A DNA stretch of 64,000 nucleotides, from the NCBI GenBank assembly GCA_959608885.1, contig CAUHSG010000006.1, positions 1-64,000 on the forward strand. The letters run 5' to 3'. Positions 8,244 through 16,541 of this stretch are shown in pieces. The first letter of the stretch is position 1; each line of letters opens with the position of its first letter. The notes beneath the pieces were generated by a model. That model ran no database searches. It had not been told where the DNA came from and saw nothing but the letters and a program-made list of their open reading frames with translations. Source of the stretch: an uncultured Coriobacteriia bacterium (lineage in GTDB: Bacteria; Actinomycetota; Coriobacteriia; Coriobacteriales; QAMH01). The translations under genes and the position numbers were made by a program.

Positions 8244-8335
8244 GACCAGACAGCTGTCGCGGGGGCGATTTTGTCTTGTTATGTGACTGATGTCCCAAAA
8301 CCAGACAAAAGCGCCCCGGCGACATCTGTCTGGTC
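8244..8335. repeat. 92-bp long inverted repeat between convergent genes
   Basis: A 35-base left arm (8244-8278) and a 35-base right arm (8301-8335) are complementary at 31 positions; the loop is 22 bases. It starts 2 bases after the DMT transporter stop codon. It is larger than an ordinary terminator and lies next to a separate groEL terminator. Its inner string CAGACAAAAGCGC resembles the arm GACAAAACGCG of the hairpin at 33663-33693. Confidence 0.75.
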
Positions 8336-8338
8336 GCA

Positions 8339-8368
8339 ACAAAAAGGGCCCGCATGAAGCGGGCCCTT
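8339..8368 (-). terminator. groESL terminator
   Basis: AAGGGCCCGC (8344-8353) pairs with GCGGGCCCTT (8359-8368). On the minus strand the stem is followed by TTTTTGTTG. It lies 22 bases beyond the groEL stop codon. Confidence 0.85.
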
Positions 8369-8390
8369 CGCGTCTCTATGTGGTGAGTGA

Positions 8391-10025
8391 CTACATCATG
8401 CCGCCGGCGCCCTGCATGGCAGCGGCCATCTCGGCCATGTCCGGGCCCTCCTTGGGGACGTCGGACACAGTGGCAGCCGTGATGAGCAGCATGGTCGCCA
8501 CGGAGGTGGCGTTCTGCAGCGCGGAGCGGACGACCTTGACCGGATCGATGACGCCCATGTCGATCATCTTGCCGTACTCGCCGGTCGCGGCGTTCAAACC
8601 ATAACCGGTCTTGGAGTTCTTGATCTTGTCGATGACGACGGAGCCCTCGAAGCCGGAGTTCTCGGCGATGGCGCGCATCGGGGCCTCGCACGCCTTGCTC
8701 ACGATGTTGATACCGACCTGCTCGTCGCTATCCGCGGCCTCGAGCTCATCGAGGACGCTCATGGCATCGATGAGCGCGGCGCCGCCACCGGCGACGATAC
8801 CCTCCTCGACAGCCGCATGCGTGGCCTGCAGTGCATCGTCGATACGGGACTTGGTCTCCTTGAGCGCGGCCTCGGTCGCAGCGCCGACCTTGATGACGGC
8901 AACGCCACCGGAGAGCTTGGCCTTGCGCTCCTGGAGCTTCTCGCGGTCGAAATCGGAGCTGGTCTCCTCGATCTGCGCGTTAATGGTGTTGATGCGCTCC
9001 TCGATGTCGGCCTTCTTGCCCGCACCGTCGACGATGGTCGTGGCGTCCTTGGTCACCTTGACGCTCTTGGCGGTGCCCAGCATGTCGAGCGTGACATCGG
9101 AAAGCGCGACGCCGAGCTCCTCCATAATGGGCTGGCCGCCGGTGACGATGGCGATGTCCTCGAGCATGCGCTTGCGGCGATCGCCAAAGCCGGGGGCCTT
9201 GACGGCGACGACGTTGAGCGTGCCGCGAATCTTGTTGAGGACGAGCGTGGCCAGCGCCTCGCTCTCCACGTCCTCGGCGATAATGAGGAGCGGCTTGCCG
9301 GACTGCATGATGCCCTCGAGCAGCGGCAGGATGTCCTGAATGGTGGAGATCTTCTGATCGGTGATAAGGATGTAGGGGTTGGCGAGCTCGGCCTTCATGG
9401 TTTCGGTGTTGTTGACCATGTAGGGGCTCAGGTAACCCTTGTCGAACTCCATGCCCTCGACGACGTCGATGTCGATGCCGAAGGTGTTGGAATCCTCGAC
9501 GGTGATGACGCCGTCCTTGCCGACCTTCTCCATGGCATCGGCGATCTTCTCGCCAATCTGCGGGTCGCCAGCAGAAATGGCACCGACGTTCTTGATCTCG
9601 TCGAAGGTCTTGACCTCTTTAGCGTCCTTCTTGACCTTCTCGACCAGCGCGTCGACGGCCTTGTTCATGCCCGTGCGGATGGCGATGGGATTGGCACCGG
9701 CGGTCACGTTCTTGAGACCGTCGCGAATCATGACGTCGGCGAGCAGCGTCGCGGTGGTGGTACCGTCACCGGCAACGTCGTTGGTCTTGACGGCAGCTTC
9801 GCGGATGAGCTGCGCGCCCATGTTCTCGACCTTGTCCTCGAGCTCGATCTCCTTGGCGACGGTCACGCCATCGTTGGTGATGAGCGGCGCGCCAAAGCTG
9901 CGCTCGCAGGCGACATAACGGCCCTTGGGGCCAAGCGTGACCTTGACGGCGTTGGCGAGCTTGGATGCGCCGGCGGCAAGAGCGCTGCGCGCATCGGAAT
10001 CAAAGCTAATGTTCTTAGCAGCCAT
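8391..10025 (-). CDS. groL: Chaperonin GroEL (60 kDa)
   Basis: A 544-residue type I chaperonin that folds proteins in the cytoplasm as a double-ring ATPase with GroES. Hallmarks are the N-terminal VTLGPKGRYVACERSFG, the ATP site AGDGTTTATLLAD (about 87-99), the apical domain, and the Gly/Met-rich tail GAGGMM. It lies 28 bases behind groES in a two-gene operon that ends at the terminator 8339-8368. Length and motifs are standard. Confidence 0.98.
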   Translation of the reverse strand: MAAKNISFDSDARSALAAGASKLANAVKVTLGPKGRYVACERSFGAPLITNDGVTVAKEIELEDKVENMGAQLIREAAVKTNDVAGDGTTTATLLADVMIRDGLKNVTAGANPIAIRTGMNKAVDALVEKVKKDAKEVKTFDEIKNVGAISAGDPQIGEKIADAMEKVGKDGVITVEDSNTFGIDIDVVEGMEFDKGYLSPYMVNNTETMKAELANPYILITDQKISTIQDILPLLEGIMQSGKPLLIIAEDVESEALATLVLNKIRGTLNVVAVKAPGFGDRRKRMLEDIAIVTGGQPIMEELGVALSDVTLDMLGTAKSVKVTKDATTIVDGAGKKADIEERINTINAQIEETSSDFDREKLQERKAKLSGGVAVIKVGAATEAALKETKSRIDDALQATHAAVEEGIVAGGGAALIDAMSVLDELEAADSDEQVGINIVSKACEAPMRAIAENSGFEGSVVIDKIKNSKTGYGLNAATGEYGKMIDMGVIDPVKVVRSALQNATSVATMLLITAATVSDVPKEGPDMAEMAAAMQGAGGMM

Positions 10026-10053
10026 TGATAATCATTCCTTTCACATGTGATGT

Positions 10054-10338
10054 TTAGTCGACAACCGCGTACAGGTCTTCGGCGCGGAGAATGACGTACT
10101 CCTCGCCATCGACGGTAATGTCCTGTCCGCCGTACTTGCCGTAGATAACGGTATCGCCCGGCTTGACGGGAACGGGAACGAGGTTACCGTGATGGTACTT
10201 GCCTTCGCCCACGGCGATGACCTCGCCGCGCTGCGGCTTTTCCTTGGAGTTGCTCGTGAGAATCAGACCAGATGCGGTGGTTTCCTCCGCCTCATCCTGC
10301 TTGATGATGACTCGATCGCCCAACGGCTTCAAATTCAT
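10054..10338 (-). CDS. groS: Co-chaperonin GroES
   Basis: A 94-residue cap of the GroEL chamber. It starts MNLKPLGDRVIIK, carries the mobile loop (EETTASGLILTSNSKEKPQ) and ends with the usual VDGEEYVILRAEDLYAVVD. A TAGGAGGC ribosome site precedes the ATG. In the upstream gap (10339-10573) I see neither a CIRCE element (HrcA) nor a HAIR element (HspR), so heat-shock control is not evident from sequence. That gap holds two GAGACA palindromes described separately. Confidence 0.98.
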   Translation of the reverse strand: MNLKPLGDRVIIKQDEAEETTASGLILTSNSKEKPQRGEVIAVGEGKYHHGNLVPVPVKPGDTVIYGKYGGQDITVDGEEYVILRAEDLYAVVD

Positions 10339-10490
10339 CTTTGTGCCTCCTAGAAATACGGGGTGATAACAAAATAACGTTCCTCATGGTACGCGCGCAT
10401 CATGCGGATTCATACCCTTGTTAACATTCCGTAAGAAATAATCTACTAATATGACACTTAAATTTCTTCGCATCGGTTTTATAGCTACGA

Positions 10491-10525
10491 AATGAGACAG
10501 TTTAGTCTGACCAAACTGTCTCATT
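10491..10525. repeat. Perfect 13-bp-stem palindrome (GAGACAG type)
   Basis: AATGAGACAGTTT (10491-10503), a 9-base loop, then AAACTGTCTCATT (10513-10525). The stem has no mismatch. It lies upstream of groES and downstream of tsaB-tsaD. It lacks a T run on either strand, so it is not an obvious terminator; an operator or a small mobile palindrome is more likely. Confidence 0.7.
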
Positions 10526-10546
10526 ATCAACAGGCACCATTCGGTA

Positions 10547-10575
10547 ATGAGACAAATGACCTGTCCACCTGTCTC
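10547..10575 (-). repeat. Dispersed 29-bp unit, copy 1
   Basis: Read on the minus strand this unit matches 52504-52532 at 27 of 29 positions. It starts GAGACAGGTGGACAGG and ends in CAT in both copies. Within itself it has AATGAGACA/TGTCTCATT ends (10546-10554 and 10570-10578), so it is also a palindrome. It overlaps the last bases of the tsaB-tsaD gene. Confidence 0.7.
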
Positions 10576-12439
10576 ATTTGGTGCGCAGCGGCAAATGCGC
10601 CTGCGGATCGGCATCCAGACCTGTCATCTCGCCATCCGCGAACAGGTCGAGGCCAACCGAGGCGATCATCGAGGCATTGTCCGCGCAATCCGAGAGTTCA
10701 GGCATGATGACATGGATACCCCGTTTGCCAAGCTCCGTCGCGAGTGCCTCGCGCAAATCGGGATTGGCCGCAACGCCTCCGCCAATGCACAGGGTGTCCA
10801 CGCCGGCCTGTTCGCAGGCGTGAATCGACTTCGCCACGAGCACATCGACGATGGCGGCGGTAAAACTTGCCGCAAGGTTGGGAATGTCGATATCCATACC
10901 CGCCTTGTTCTGCTCGTTGATGTAGGTGATGACGGCAGTCTTGAGGCCCGAGAGCGAGAACTGCAAGTCGCCGCTATGCATCATCGCGCGCGGGAACTGG
11001 ATGGCCTTGGAGTCGCCGTCCTTCGCGTACCTGCTGAGCACCGGGCCACCGGGATATCCCAATTCGAGGGCCTTGGCGACCTTGTCGAACGCCTCGCCCA
11101 CGGCATCGTCGAGCGTGCTGCCCAGCACCTCGTAATCACCCCAATCTCTCACATGCACGAGCATGGTATGCCCGCCGCTCACGAGCAGCGCGACAAATGG
11201 CGGTTCGAGCGTAGGGTCGACATAGCGATTGGCATAGAGATGTCCCTCAAGGTGATTCACACCGACGAACGGCAGCCCCGTCGCAAAGCATAGCCCCTTA
11301 GCAAAGGCCACACCCACGACAAGCGCACCCACCAGACCTGGTCCAATGGTGCATGCGACGGCGGAAAGGTCATCGAAGTCCAGTCCCGCCTGTTCCATCG
11401 TGTACATGACCGTAGGAACGATGGCCTCGGTATGCTTGCGTGAGGCGATTTCGGGCACGACGCCACCAAAGCGCTTGTGAAAGTCAATCTGACTCGCGAT
11501 GCAATCCGCGAGGATGTCGCGCTTGCCATCGATGACGGCGGCAGCCGTCTCGTCGCACGAACTCTCGATGGCGAGTATGTAGGGCACCTCAAATCGCGCG
11601 GTATCGTCTTCGAGTGTCTTCTCGCTTCGGGGACGCGAGATGCGCATCTCGCGGTCGTCGCGCTCGATCTCATACTGCAGACGCGCACGCTTCTCTGCAT
11701 CACGCGGATCAGTCATATTGGCCAAGCGCAACTGCTCGTTTTCCTCGGCATCGGACAGGCGCGTATAGACGGGAATGAGCGCGGCAGCATCTCCCGTGCC
11801 GGCCTCCCCCATCCCAAACGCTTGTGCAAAGGCGCTGATGAGCCCCTGTCCATCGGGCAGCCACAGCTCCCGTGGCGCAAACGAGAACGACGTGCCCTCG
11901 AAAAGCTCGGCGTACTTCAGGAGCCCATCACCCGTGAGCGTGATGTCGCCTTCCTCATCAGCCCACATCTGTGCGACCTGCGCTGGCTTGGCAACCGTGT
12001 CGGGTTCCAGCCGCGTCACACCCGCATCGTCAAGCGCATAGCGCACGGGATACACTTCCTTGCGCATTGCATCAGCCACGACCCCCAACTTTCCGCGCGC
12101 ACCGGCATACCAGGCGCGCCAGGCGACGGCATCGAGCGTGGAAGCACCATAGAGCGGGGCGGCAAGGCCGCAGGCAAGACCCTTGGCAGTCGCCACGCCG
12201 ATACGCACGCCCGTAAACGAGCCAGGGCCCCGTCCGACCACGACGGCATCGATGTCCCCGATGCAAGGCCCCGCTTCGTCAAGCAGCTGGCCGGCGTGCA
12301 TGAGCAGAACCTGGTTGGCCTGACGCGGCGCATCGACCTGCCGCGATGCGAGTAGCGTCGCCTGTACAGCCACTTCGTCAAAATCTGCTAACGCGAGCAC
12401 CATTTGCGTGCTTGCGGTATCGAGCGCCAGTACCCGCAT
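10574..12439 (-). CDS. tsaD: TsaB-TsaD fusion, tRNA N6-threonylcarbamoyladenosine synthesis
   Basis: A 621-residue fusion of two subunits that make t6A at position 37 of ANN-decoding tRNAs. Residues 1 to about 235 are TsaB (MRVLALDTAS; VVVGRGPGSFTGVRIGVATA), ending in the typical IPVYTRLSDAEENEQLR. About 240-284 is a charged linker. From 285 on is TsaD: LAIESSCDETAAAVIDG, metal-binding His396 and His400 in NHLEGH, SGGHT (421-425), and Asp587 in CADNAS. Some relatives carry a RimI acetyltransferase between the two parts; here only a short linker remains. tsaE lies three genes upstream in the same run. The catalytic residues appear intact. Confidence 0.93.
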   Translation of the reverse strand: MRVLALDTASTQMVLALADFDEVAVQATLLASRQVDAPRQANQVLLMHAGQLLDEAGPCIGDIDAVVVGRGPGSFTGVRIGVATAKGLACGLAAPLYGASTLDAVAWRAWYAGARGKLGVVADAMRKEVYPVRYALDDAGVTRLEPDTVAKPAQVAQMWADEEGDITLTGDGLLKYAELFEGTSFSFAPRELWLPDGQGLISAFAQAFGMGEAGTGDAAALIPVYTRLSDAEENEQLRLANMTDPRDAEKRARLQYEIERDDREMRISRPRSEKTLEDDTARFEVPYILAIESSCDETAAAVIDGKRDILADCIASQIDFHKRFGGVVPEIASRKHTEAIVPTVMYTMEQAGLDFDDLSAVACTIGPGLVGALVVGVAFAKGLCFATGLPFVGVNHLEGHLYANRYVDPTLEPPFVALLVSGGHTMLVHVRDWGDYEVLGSTLDDAVGEAFDKVAKALELGYPGGPVLSRYAKDGDSKAIQFPRAMMHSGDLQFSLSGLKTAVITYINEQNKAGMDIDIPNLAASFTAAIVDVLVAKSIHACEQAGVDTLCIGGGVAANPDLREALATELGKRGIHVIMPELSDCADNASMIASVGLDLFADGEMTGLDADPQAHLPLRTK

Positions 12440-12446
12440 GCCTCTC

Positions 12447-13358
12447 CTATTCGCTCAAGTCGGCCCGAATGGTCGTTTCGCTTGTCAGCACATCGCCCTT
12501 AATGATCTTGCTGCCGTCATCACTCGTGCCCAGCAGCTCGATCTGATGCTGCTCGATCGTGCCGTTCGAGCGCACTATATCGACGTACGCCACGCCATCG
12601 ACCTCGCGCACCGCACTTGCGGGAACGTAGAACACCTGGCCGTAGTCCTCGATGCGCATCTGGGCGTCGATGGGATCGCCCACCTTGAGGCTTCCCGGGT
12701 CATCGAACATGATCGATGCATCGTAGAGCGCCTGTCCGCTGCCAGTCAGGGACGACGAGCCGGAGTCCCTGGAAAGCCCCGTGAGCATTCCCTTGTAATG
12801 AACGCCGGGCGTTGCCGTGGAAGTGATGTTCGCGTACTGACCATCCTCGAGAAGCACCGAGACGTACTCCGGAACCTGCACGACGCCGATGAGCACGTTC
12901 ATGTCCGCGATCTGCAGAGCAGCGCCCCCTTGCGCAAGTTCGGCGCTCGTCATGCCAACCGTGACCCTGAGATTCGTCACCGTACCCGAGACGCTGGCCG
13001 TTATCGCCTGCAGCTCACCAGCGCCATCCTGAATCTCGAACAGCACCGCGCCTTGCTTCACGTACTGGCCATCCCGTACATGAACAGCCGTGACCGTCCC
13101 GGAGACCTTCGTGCTCACGTCCGTCACGCGAATTGGCTCGACGTTACCCGAACATTCGACGACGTTGGAATAGGTGCCGGGCGTAAGCTGCGTCGTCGTA
13201 TACGCACCCGTTGTCTTGAACATGCCACTGCCATGCGCCGCCACCATGAAGAGTCCGCCGCCCAGCACGATTGCGGCAATCACGACAAGCGCATACGCAG
13301 CTGTGCGCAGCTTCATCTCCTGTCGAGTATCTGCGTTTTTCTTGCTCTGGAAAAACAT
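12447..13358 (-). CDS. HlyD/RND-type membrane-fusion (adaptor) protein
   Basis: A 303-residue periplasmic-adaptor-like protein. It has one N-terminal membrane anchor (about 17-40, ALVVIAAIVLGGGLFMVAA), a biotinyl-lipoyl-like hairpin region (SGTVTAVHVRDGQYVKQGAV, and a second SGTVTNLRVTVGMTS), a beta-barrel part, and a C-terminal membrane-proximal domain (VFYVPASAVREVDG). Such proteins usually work with an ABC exporter, but no ABC genes lie beside it. It sits between a J-domain gene and tsaB-tsaD with short gaps. ATG 13358 is chosen; a TTG two codons upstream is possible. Partner unknown. Confidence 0.75.
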   Translation of the reverse strand: MFFQSKKNADTRQEMKLRTAAYALVVIAAIVLGGGLFMVAAHGSGMFKTTGAYTTTQLTPGTYSNVVECSGNVEPIRVTDVSTKVSGTVTAVHVRDGQYVKQGAVLFEIQDGAGELQAITASVSGTVTNLRVTVGMTSAELAQGGAALQIADMNVLIGVVQVPEYVSVLLEDGQYANITSTATPGVHYKGMLTGLSRDSGSSSLTGSGQALYDASIMFDDPGSLKVGDPIDAQMRIEDYGQVFYVPASAVREVDGVAYVDIVRSNGTIEQHQIELLGTSDDGSKIIKGDVLTSETTIRADLSE

Positions 13359-13379
13359 GGTCAAGCCCCGTGCTCTGCG

Positions 13380-14129
13380 CTATTCGAGCGGCACGTCAAC
13401 CGTGTAGCTCACGGTGTTGGCACGGTCCACGGTAAACGAGAAGGGGCGCTGGGTCGCAGCCGCCGAGCTGCTCGTCGACGAGGACGAGCCCGCGCTCGCG
13501 GAATCGTCACTGGGGTAGAGGGGGGTTGCCTGCTCCTTCGAGGGCGTGGCCGTATTGCCGAAGAACAGCGAGTTGCGCCATGCCGAACACCCGCCCATGA
13601 AAATGTTGAGGGCGAGATTGATAATGAGGATGAGCATGACCCATCTGAAGCAGCCATTTGCGGTATTGCGCGCCTGCTCGCGCTGCTGTCGTTGCTGTTC
13701 CTCACGCGCCTCGCGATAGGCATCCGAATCGGTCGCCTGCTGCCACTGCCGAAACATCTCCTCGAAGGGATCGTAGTACTGGCCACCACCCTGCTGCTGC
13801 CCGCCGCCAGCGAACGGCCCGTAATACCAGCCACCCTGCTGCTGTCCACCCTGGCCACCAGAGCCGCCGCCGTAGCCGGCGTACGGGTTGCCGCTCGGAC
13901 CCTGGCCACCATATGGATTACCCGTGTTGACACGCGGGCCGTAGGGCGTGCCGTTCATGATGGAGTCGTAGGCAGCGTTGACCTCGGCCATCTTCTTAGC
14001 CGCCTGTTCGTCGCCGGGATTGAGGTCCGGATGGTACTTCTTGGCAAGCTTGCGGTAGGCCTTGGTCACCTCGTCCTTCGAGGCGCCAGGAGATACGCCG
14101 AGCACTGAATATGGATCTCTTTGCTGCAT
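13380..14129 (-). CDS. J-domain protein with Gly-rich linker and membrane anchor
   Basis: A 249-residue protein. Residues 4-65 are a J domain (DPYSVLGVSPGASKDEV; HPD motif in KKYHPDLNPGDE), which stimulates DnaK ATPase. A Gly/Gln/Tyr-rich stretch follows (about 75-140), then a basic, Gln/Arg-rich helix, a membrane segment at about 165-188 (VMLILIINLALNIFMGG), and a Ser-rich region with a C-terminal extracytoplasmic-looking tail. It lacks the zinc-finger and client domains of DnaJ, so it is a specialised membrane J protein and not DnaJ itself. It lies 25 bases after tsaE. The client is unknown. Confidence 0.85.
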   Translation of the reverse strand: MQQRDPYSVLGVSPGASKDEVTKAYRKLAKKYHPDLNPGDEQAAKKMAEVNAAYDSIMNGTPYGPRVNTGNPYGGQGPSGNPYAGYGGGSGGQGGQQQGGWYYGPFAGGGQQQGGGQYYDPFEEMFRQWQQATDSDAYREAREEQQRQQREQARNTANGCFRWVMLILIINLALNIFMGGCSAWRNSLFFGNTATPSKEQATPLYPSDDSASAGSSSSTSSSAAATQRPFSFTVDRANTVSYTVDVPLE

Positions 14130-14154
14130 GACTGGCTATTGTACCGTTAAATCG

Positions 14155-14631
14155 CTAGAGCGCAGCGTCGTGAGTCTTTGCAAGCTCCGCCTCGATGGCC
14201 GCACCCCGAGAACCATAGCCCGTGATGAGGACCTCGCGGGTCTCGTCATCGACAACGGCGATATGGACATCGATGTGCTCGTCGGGCATGGCCGCGGCAA
14301 ATTTGTCACCCCATTCGATAAGGCACACGCCGCCGCTCTCGAGCAACCCGAAGAAGTCGATGTCAGCGAGTTCGTCTTCCTCGTCGAGCCTGTAGAGATC
14401 GAAGTGCAGCAACGGCAACTCGTCACCAACGTACTCGAACAGAATGTTGAAGGTTGGGCTCGTGATGTCATCGTCAACGCCGAGACCGGCGGCAAAGCCC
14501 TTGGCAAACTGCGTCTTGCCCGCACCGAGATCTCCGCTCAGCACGACGCAATCGTTCATCTCCATGAGCTCGGCAAGCTCCTTACCAAGCCCCATGGTGT
14601 CATCAACTGAATTACATCGATAGTGAATCAA
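14155..14631 (-). CDS. tsaE: tRNA t6A biosynthesis ATPase TsaE
   Basis: A 158-residue P-loop ATPase that supports the TsaB-TsaD complex. The Walker A motif is GDLGAGKT (about 33-40), followed by TSPTFNILFEY and LLHFDLYRLDEEDELADIDF, which are signature TsaE segments; the Walker B-like CLIEWGDKF comes later. The start is a TTG that overlaps the stop of the uracil-DNA glycosylase gene (TTGA), giving translational coupling and a normal full-length N-terminus. Confidence 0.93.
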   Translation of the reverse strand: MIHYRCNSVDDTMGLGKELAELMEMNDCVVLSGDLGAGKTQFAKGFAAGLGVDDDITSPTFNILFEYVGDELPLLHFDLYRLDEEDELADIDFFGLLESGGVCLIEWGDKFAAAMPDEHIDVHIAVVDDETREVLITGYGSRGAAIEAELAKTHDAAL

Positions 14632-15281
14632 TCAGTGTTCGCCTCCTCGGAGCGCTCCTTCTCGCGCTCATCGTCCGTATCGAGCAACAGCTTGATGAGG
14701 TCGAAGTCTTGTTCGATTGCCCCGATCTTACTGCGATCATATATGGCGGCTGCGGGATGAAAGGTCGGGATGACCCTAAACGGACCCGTCACGTGAATCT
14801 TACCGCGCAAACGCGTAATGCCGGTGTTTGTCTGCAAGATGAACTTGGTCGAGAAATTGCCCATGGTCACGAGCACCGTGGGATGCACGGCCTTGACTTG
14901 CTCGCGCAGCCAGGGAGTGCACACCTCGATTTCCTCTGGTTTGGGATCGCGATTACCGGGGGGACGGCACTTGAGGATGTTGGCGATGTAGATATCCTCA
15001 CGCGCGAGACCGATGCGCTCGAGCATCTGGTTGAGCAGCTTGCCGGCCGCACCCACGAAGGGCTCGCCCTGCAGGTCCTCGTTTTTGCCCGGCGCCTCAC
15101 CGATAAACATCACCTTGGCGCGCGGATTTCCCGCACCGGGAACGACATTCGTACGCGTATCGCCCAGCGCGCACTTGTGGCAAGACTCGACACCCACCAA
15201 TGCCTCGCTCAGCGACTTGTGAATGTGGTCGTCTAGATTTGCCATCGGTTCCATCATCGCCATCATGCGCCCTCTCGTCAT
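14628..15281 (-). CDS. Family 4 uracil-DNA glycosylase (Fe-S)
   Basis: Removes uracil from DNA in base-excision repair. In the 217-residue frame the four iron-sulfur ligands are Cys34, Cys37, Cys105 and Cys121. The catalytic pocket motif is GEAPGKNEDLQGEPFVG (about 61-77), with the C-terminal motif TFHPAA. These mark the thermophile-type family 4 enzymes. Several in-frame Met codons occur in the first 13 residues; GAGAGGG just before the sixth or seventh suggests a slightly later start than given. It follows alr by 3 bases and overlaps tsaE. Confidence 0.92.
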   Translation of the reverse strand: MTRGRMMAMMEPMANLDDHIHKSLSEALVGVESCHKCALGDTRTNVVPGAGNPRAKVMFIGEAPGKNEDLQGEPFVGAAGKLLNQMLERIGLAREDIYIANILKCRPPGNRDPKPEEIEVCTPWLREQVKAVHPTVLVTMGNFSTKFILQTNTGITRLRGKIHVTGPFRVIPTFHPAAAIYDRSKIGAIEQDFDLIKLLLDTDDEREKERSEEANTD

Positions 15282-15284
15282 GCG

Positions 15285-16541
15285 CTACACGTAGATGCGC
15301 GGCAGTCGCGCACCGAACATGCAGATGAGCTCGTAGTTGATGGTGTCAATCTCGTCGGCCATCATGTCGGCGGTAATCTCGTAATCACCTTGCTGTCCCA
15401 AAATCACGATCTCGTCACCAATCTCGGCTTTCTCGCCAGAGGCATCGAGCGGTATCTCGATCATCATCATGTCCATGCAGATGTTGCCAACCTGCCTGCA
15501 TGGGCGACCCTTGTAGAGTACGCGCATGCGACCCGACAGGCCACGACGCACGCCATCGGCATAGCCGATGGGCACCGTGGCAATCTGGACGGGCCTTGCC
15601 ACACGGTAGTTAAAGCCATACGAGACGCCCTCGCCCATCTGTGGCTCGCGCACCTGAATGATCTGGGCCTTGACGGACATTGCCGGACGCAAGTCATCGC
15701 TTTCGCGCAGAATAGGGCTTGGAGCGAGACCGTACATCGTGATACCCACGCGCACCATGTCGAAATAGCTCTCCGGGTAACGCTGCGTCGCCGCGGAATT
15801 GGCACTGTGCGCCAGACCGTAATCGATACGGGCATTGCGCATGAGCTGGAGCGCCTCGCCGAAACGTTGCAACTGCATGCGAAAATCCCAGTCACTCTCG
15901 TCATCCGCCGTCGCGAAATGCGTGAAGACACCCGCGAGCTCCAAGCCACGATGGAAGTTAATGGACTGCAGGAAATCCACCACATCCAGATAGAAGATGC
16001 CGATGCGATTCATGCCCGTGTCAATGGCGAGATGGTATTTGGCGACCATGCCGTTGAGGTCGGCCTCCTCGCCCAGGGCCAAGGCGAATTCCTCGGTGAT
16101 GACCGTGGGAGTGAGATCATATGCAAGAACATAGGGAATGGCGCGCATGGGCGGCTGCGACAACACGAGGATGGGAGCCTCGATGCCGTGTTCGCGCAAC
16201 TCGACGCCTTCCTCGACCGACGAGACGGCAAGCTGGTCGACACCTGCGGCCAGCGCGGTCCTGGCAACATGCACGGAACCGTGCCCATAGCCATCCGCCT
16301 TGACGATTGCCATGATTTGGCGATTGAGCCCGACGCGTTTGCGAATGACGCGAATGTTATGCGCGATGGCATTGAGGTCGACCTCGACCCATGCGCCACG
16401 CGGGACGTTCTCACGCGTATAGCATTCCTTGAGCTTGAGCTTGTCGCGATCGATATGCTCGTGCTCGTTTGCCGTATCTTCGTCGAGCGATCCACCTACG
16501 CGGGGGTGCGCTCCGAAATAGTTGACCTCGTTCGTGCTCAC
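15285..16541 (-). CDS. alr: Alanine racemase
   Basis: A PLP enzyme that converts L-Ala to D-Ala for peptidoglycan. The PLP lysine is Lys81 in AIVKADGYGHG, and the second catalytic residue Tyr308 lies in GEGVSYGF. The protein is 418 residues because about 45 residues precede the usual start of the barrel (VEVDLNAIAHN); this N-terminal stretch is polar and His/Glu-rich and has no known role. The ATG overlaps the nnrD stop (ATGA). Confidence 0.95.
   Translation of the reverse strand: MSTNEVNYFGAHPRVGGSLDEDTANEHEHIDRDKLKLKECYTRENVPRGAWVEVDLNAIAHNIRVIRKRVGLNRQIMAIVKADGYGHGSVHVARTALAAGVDQLAVSSVEEGVELREHGIEAPILVLSQPPMRAIPYVLAYDLTPTVITEEFALALGEEADLNGMVAKYHLAIDTGMNRIGIFYLDVVDFLQSINFHRGLELAGVFTHFATADDESDWDFRMQLQRFGEALQLMRNARIDYGLAHSANSAATQRYPESYFDMVRVGITMYGLAPSPILRESDDLRPAMSVKAQIIQVREPQMGEGVSYGFNYRVARPVQIATVPIGYADGVRRGLSGRMRVLYKGRPCRQVGNICMDMMMIEIPLDASGEKAEIGDEIVILGQQGDYEITADMMADEIDTINYELICMFGARLPRIYV

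Noticed and set aside
10339..10490. CIRCE or HAIR heat-shock element at groES
   Set aside because: Neither TTAGCACTC-N9-GAGTGCTAA nor CTTGAGT-N7-ACTCAAG is present.
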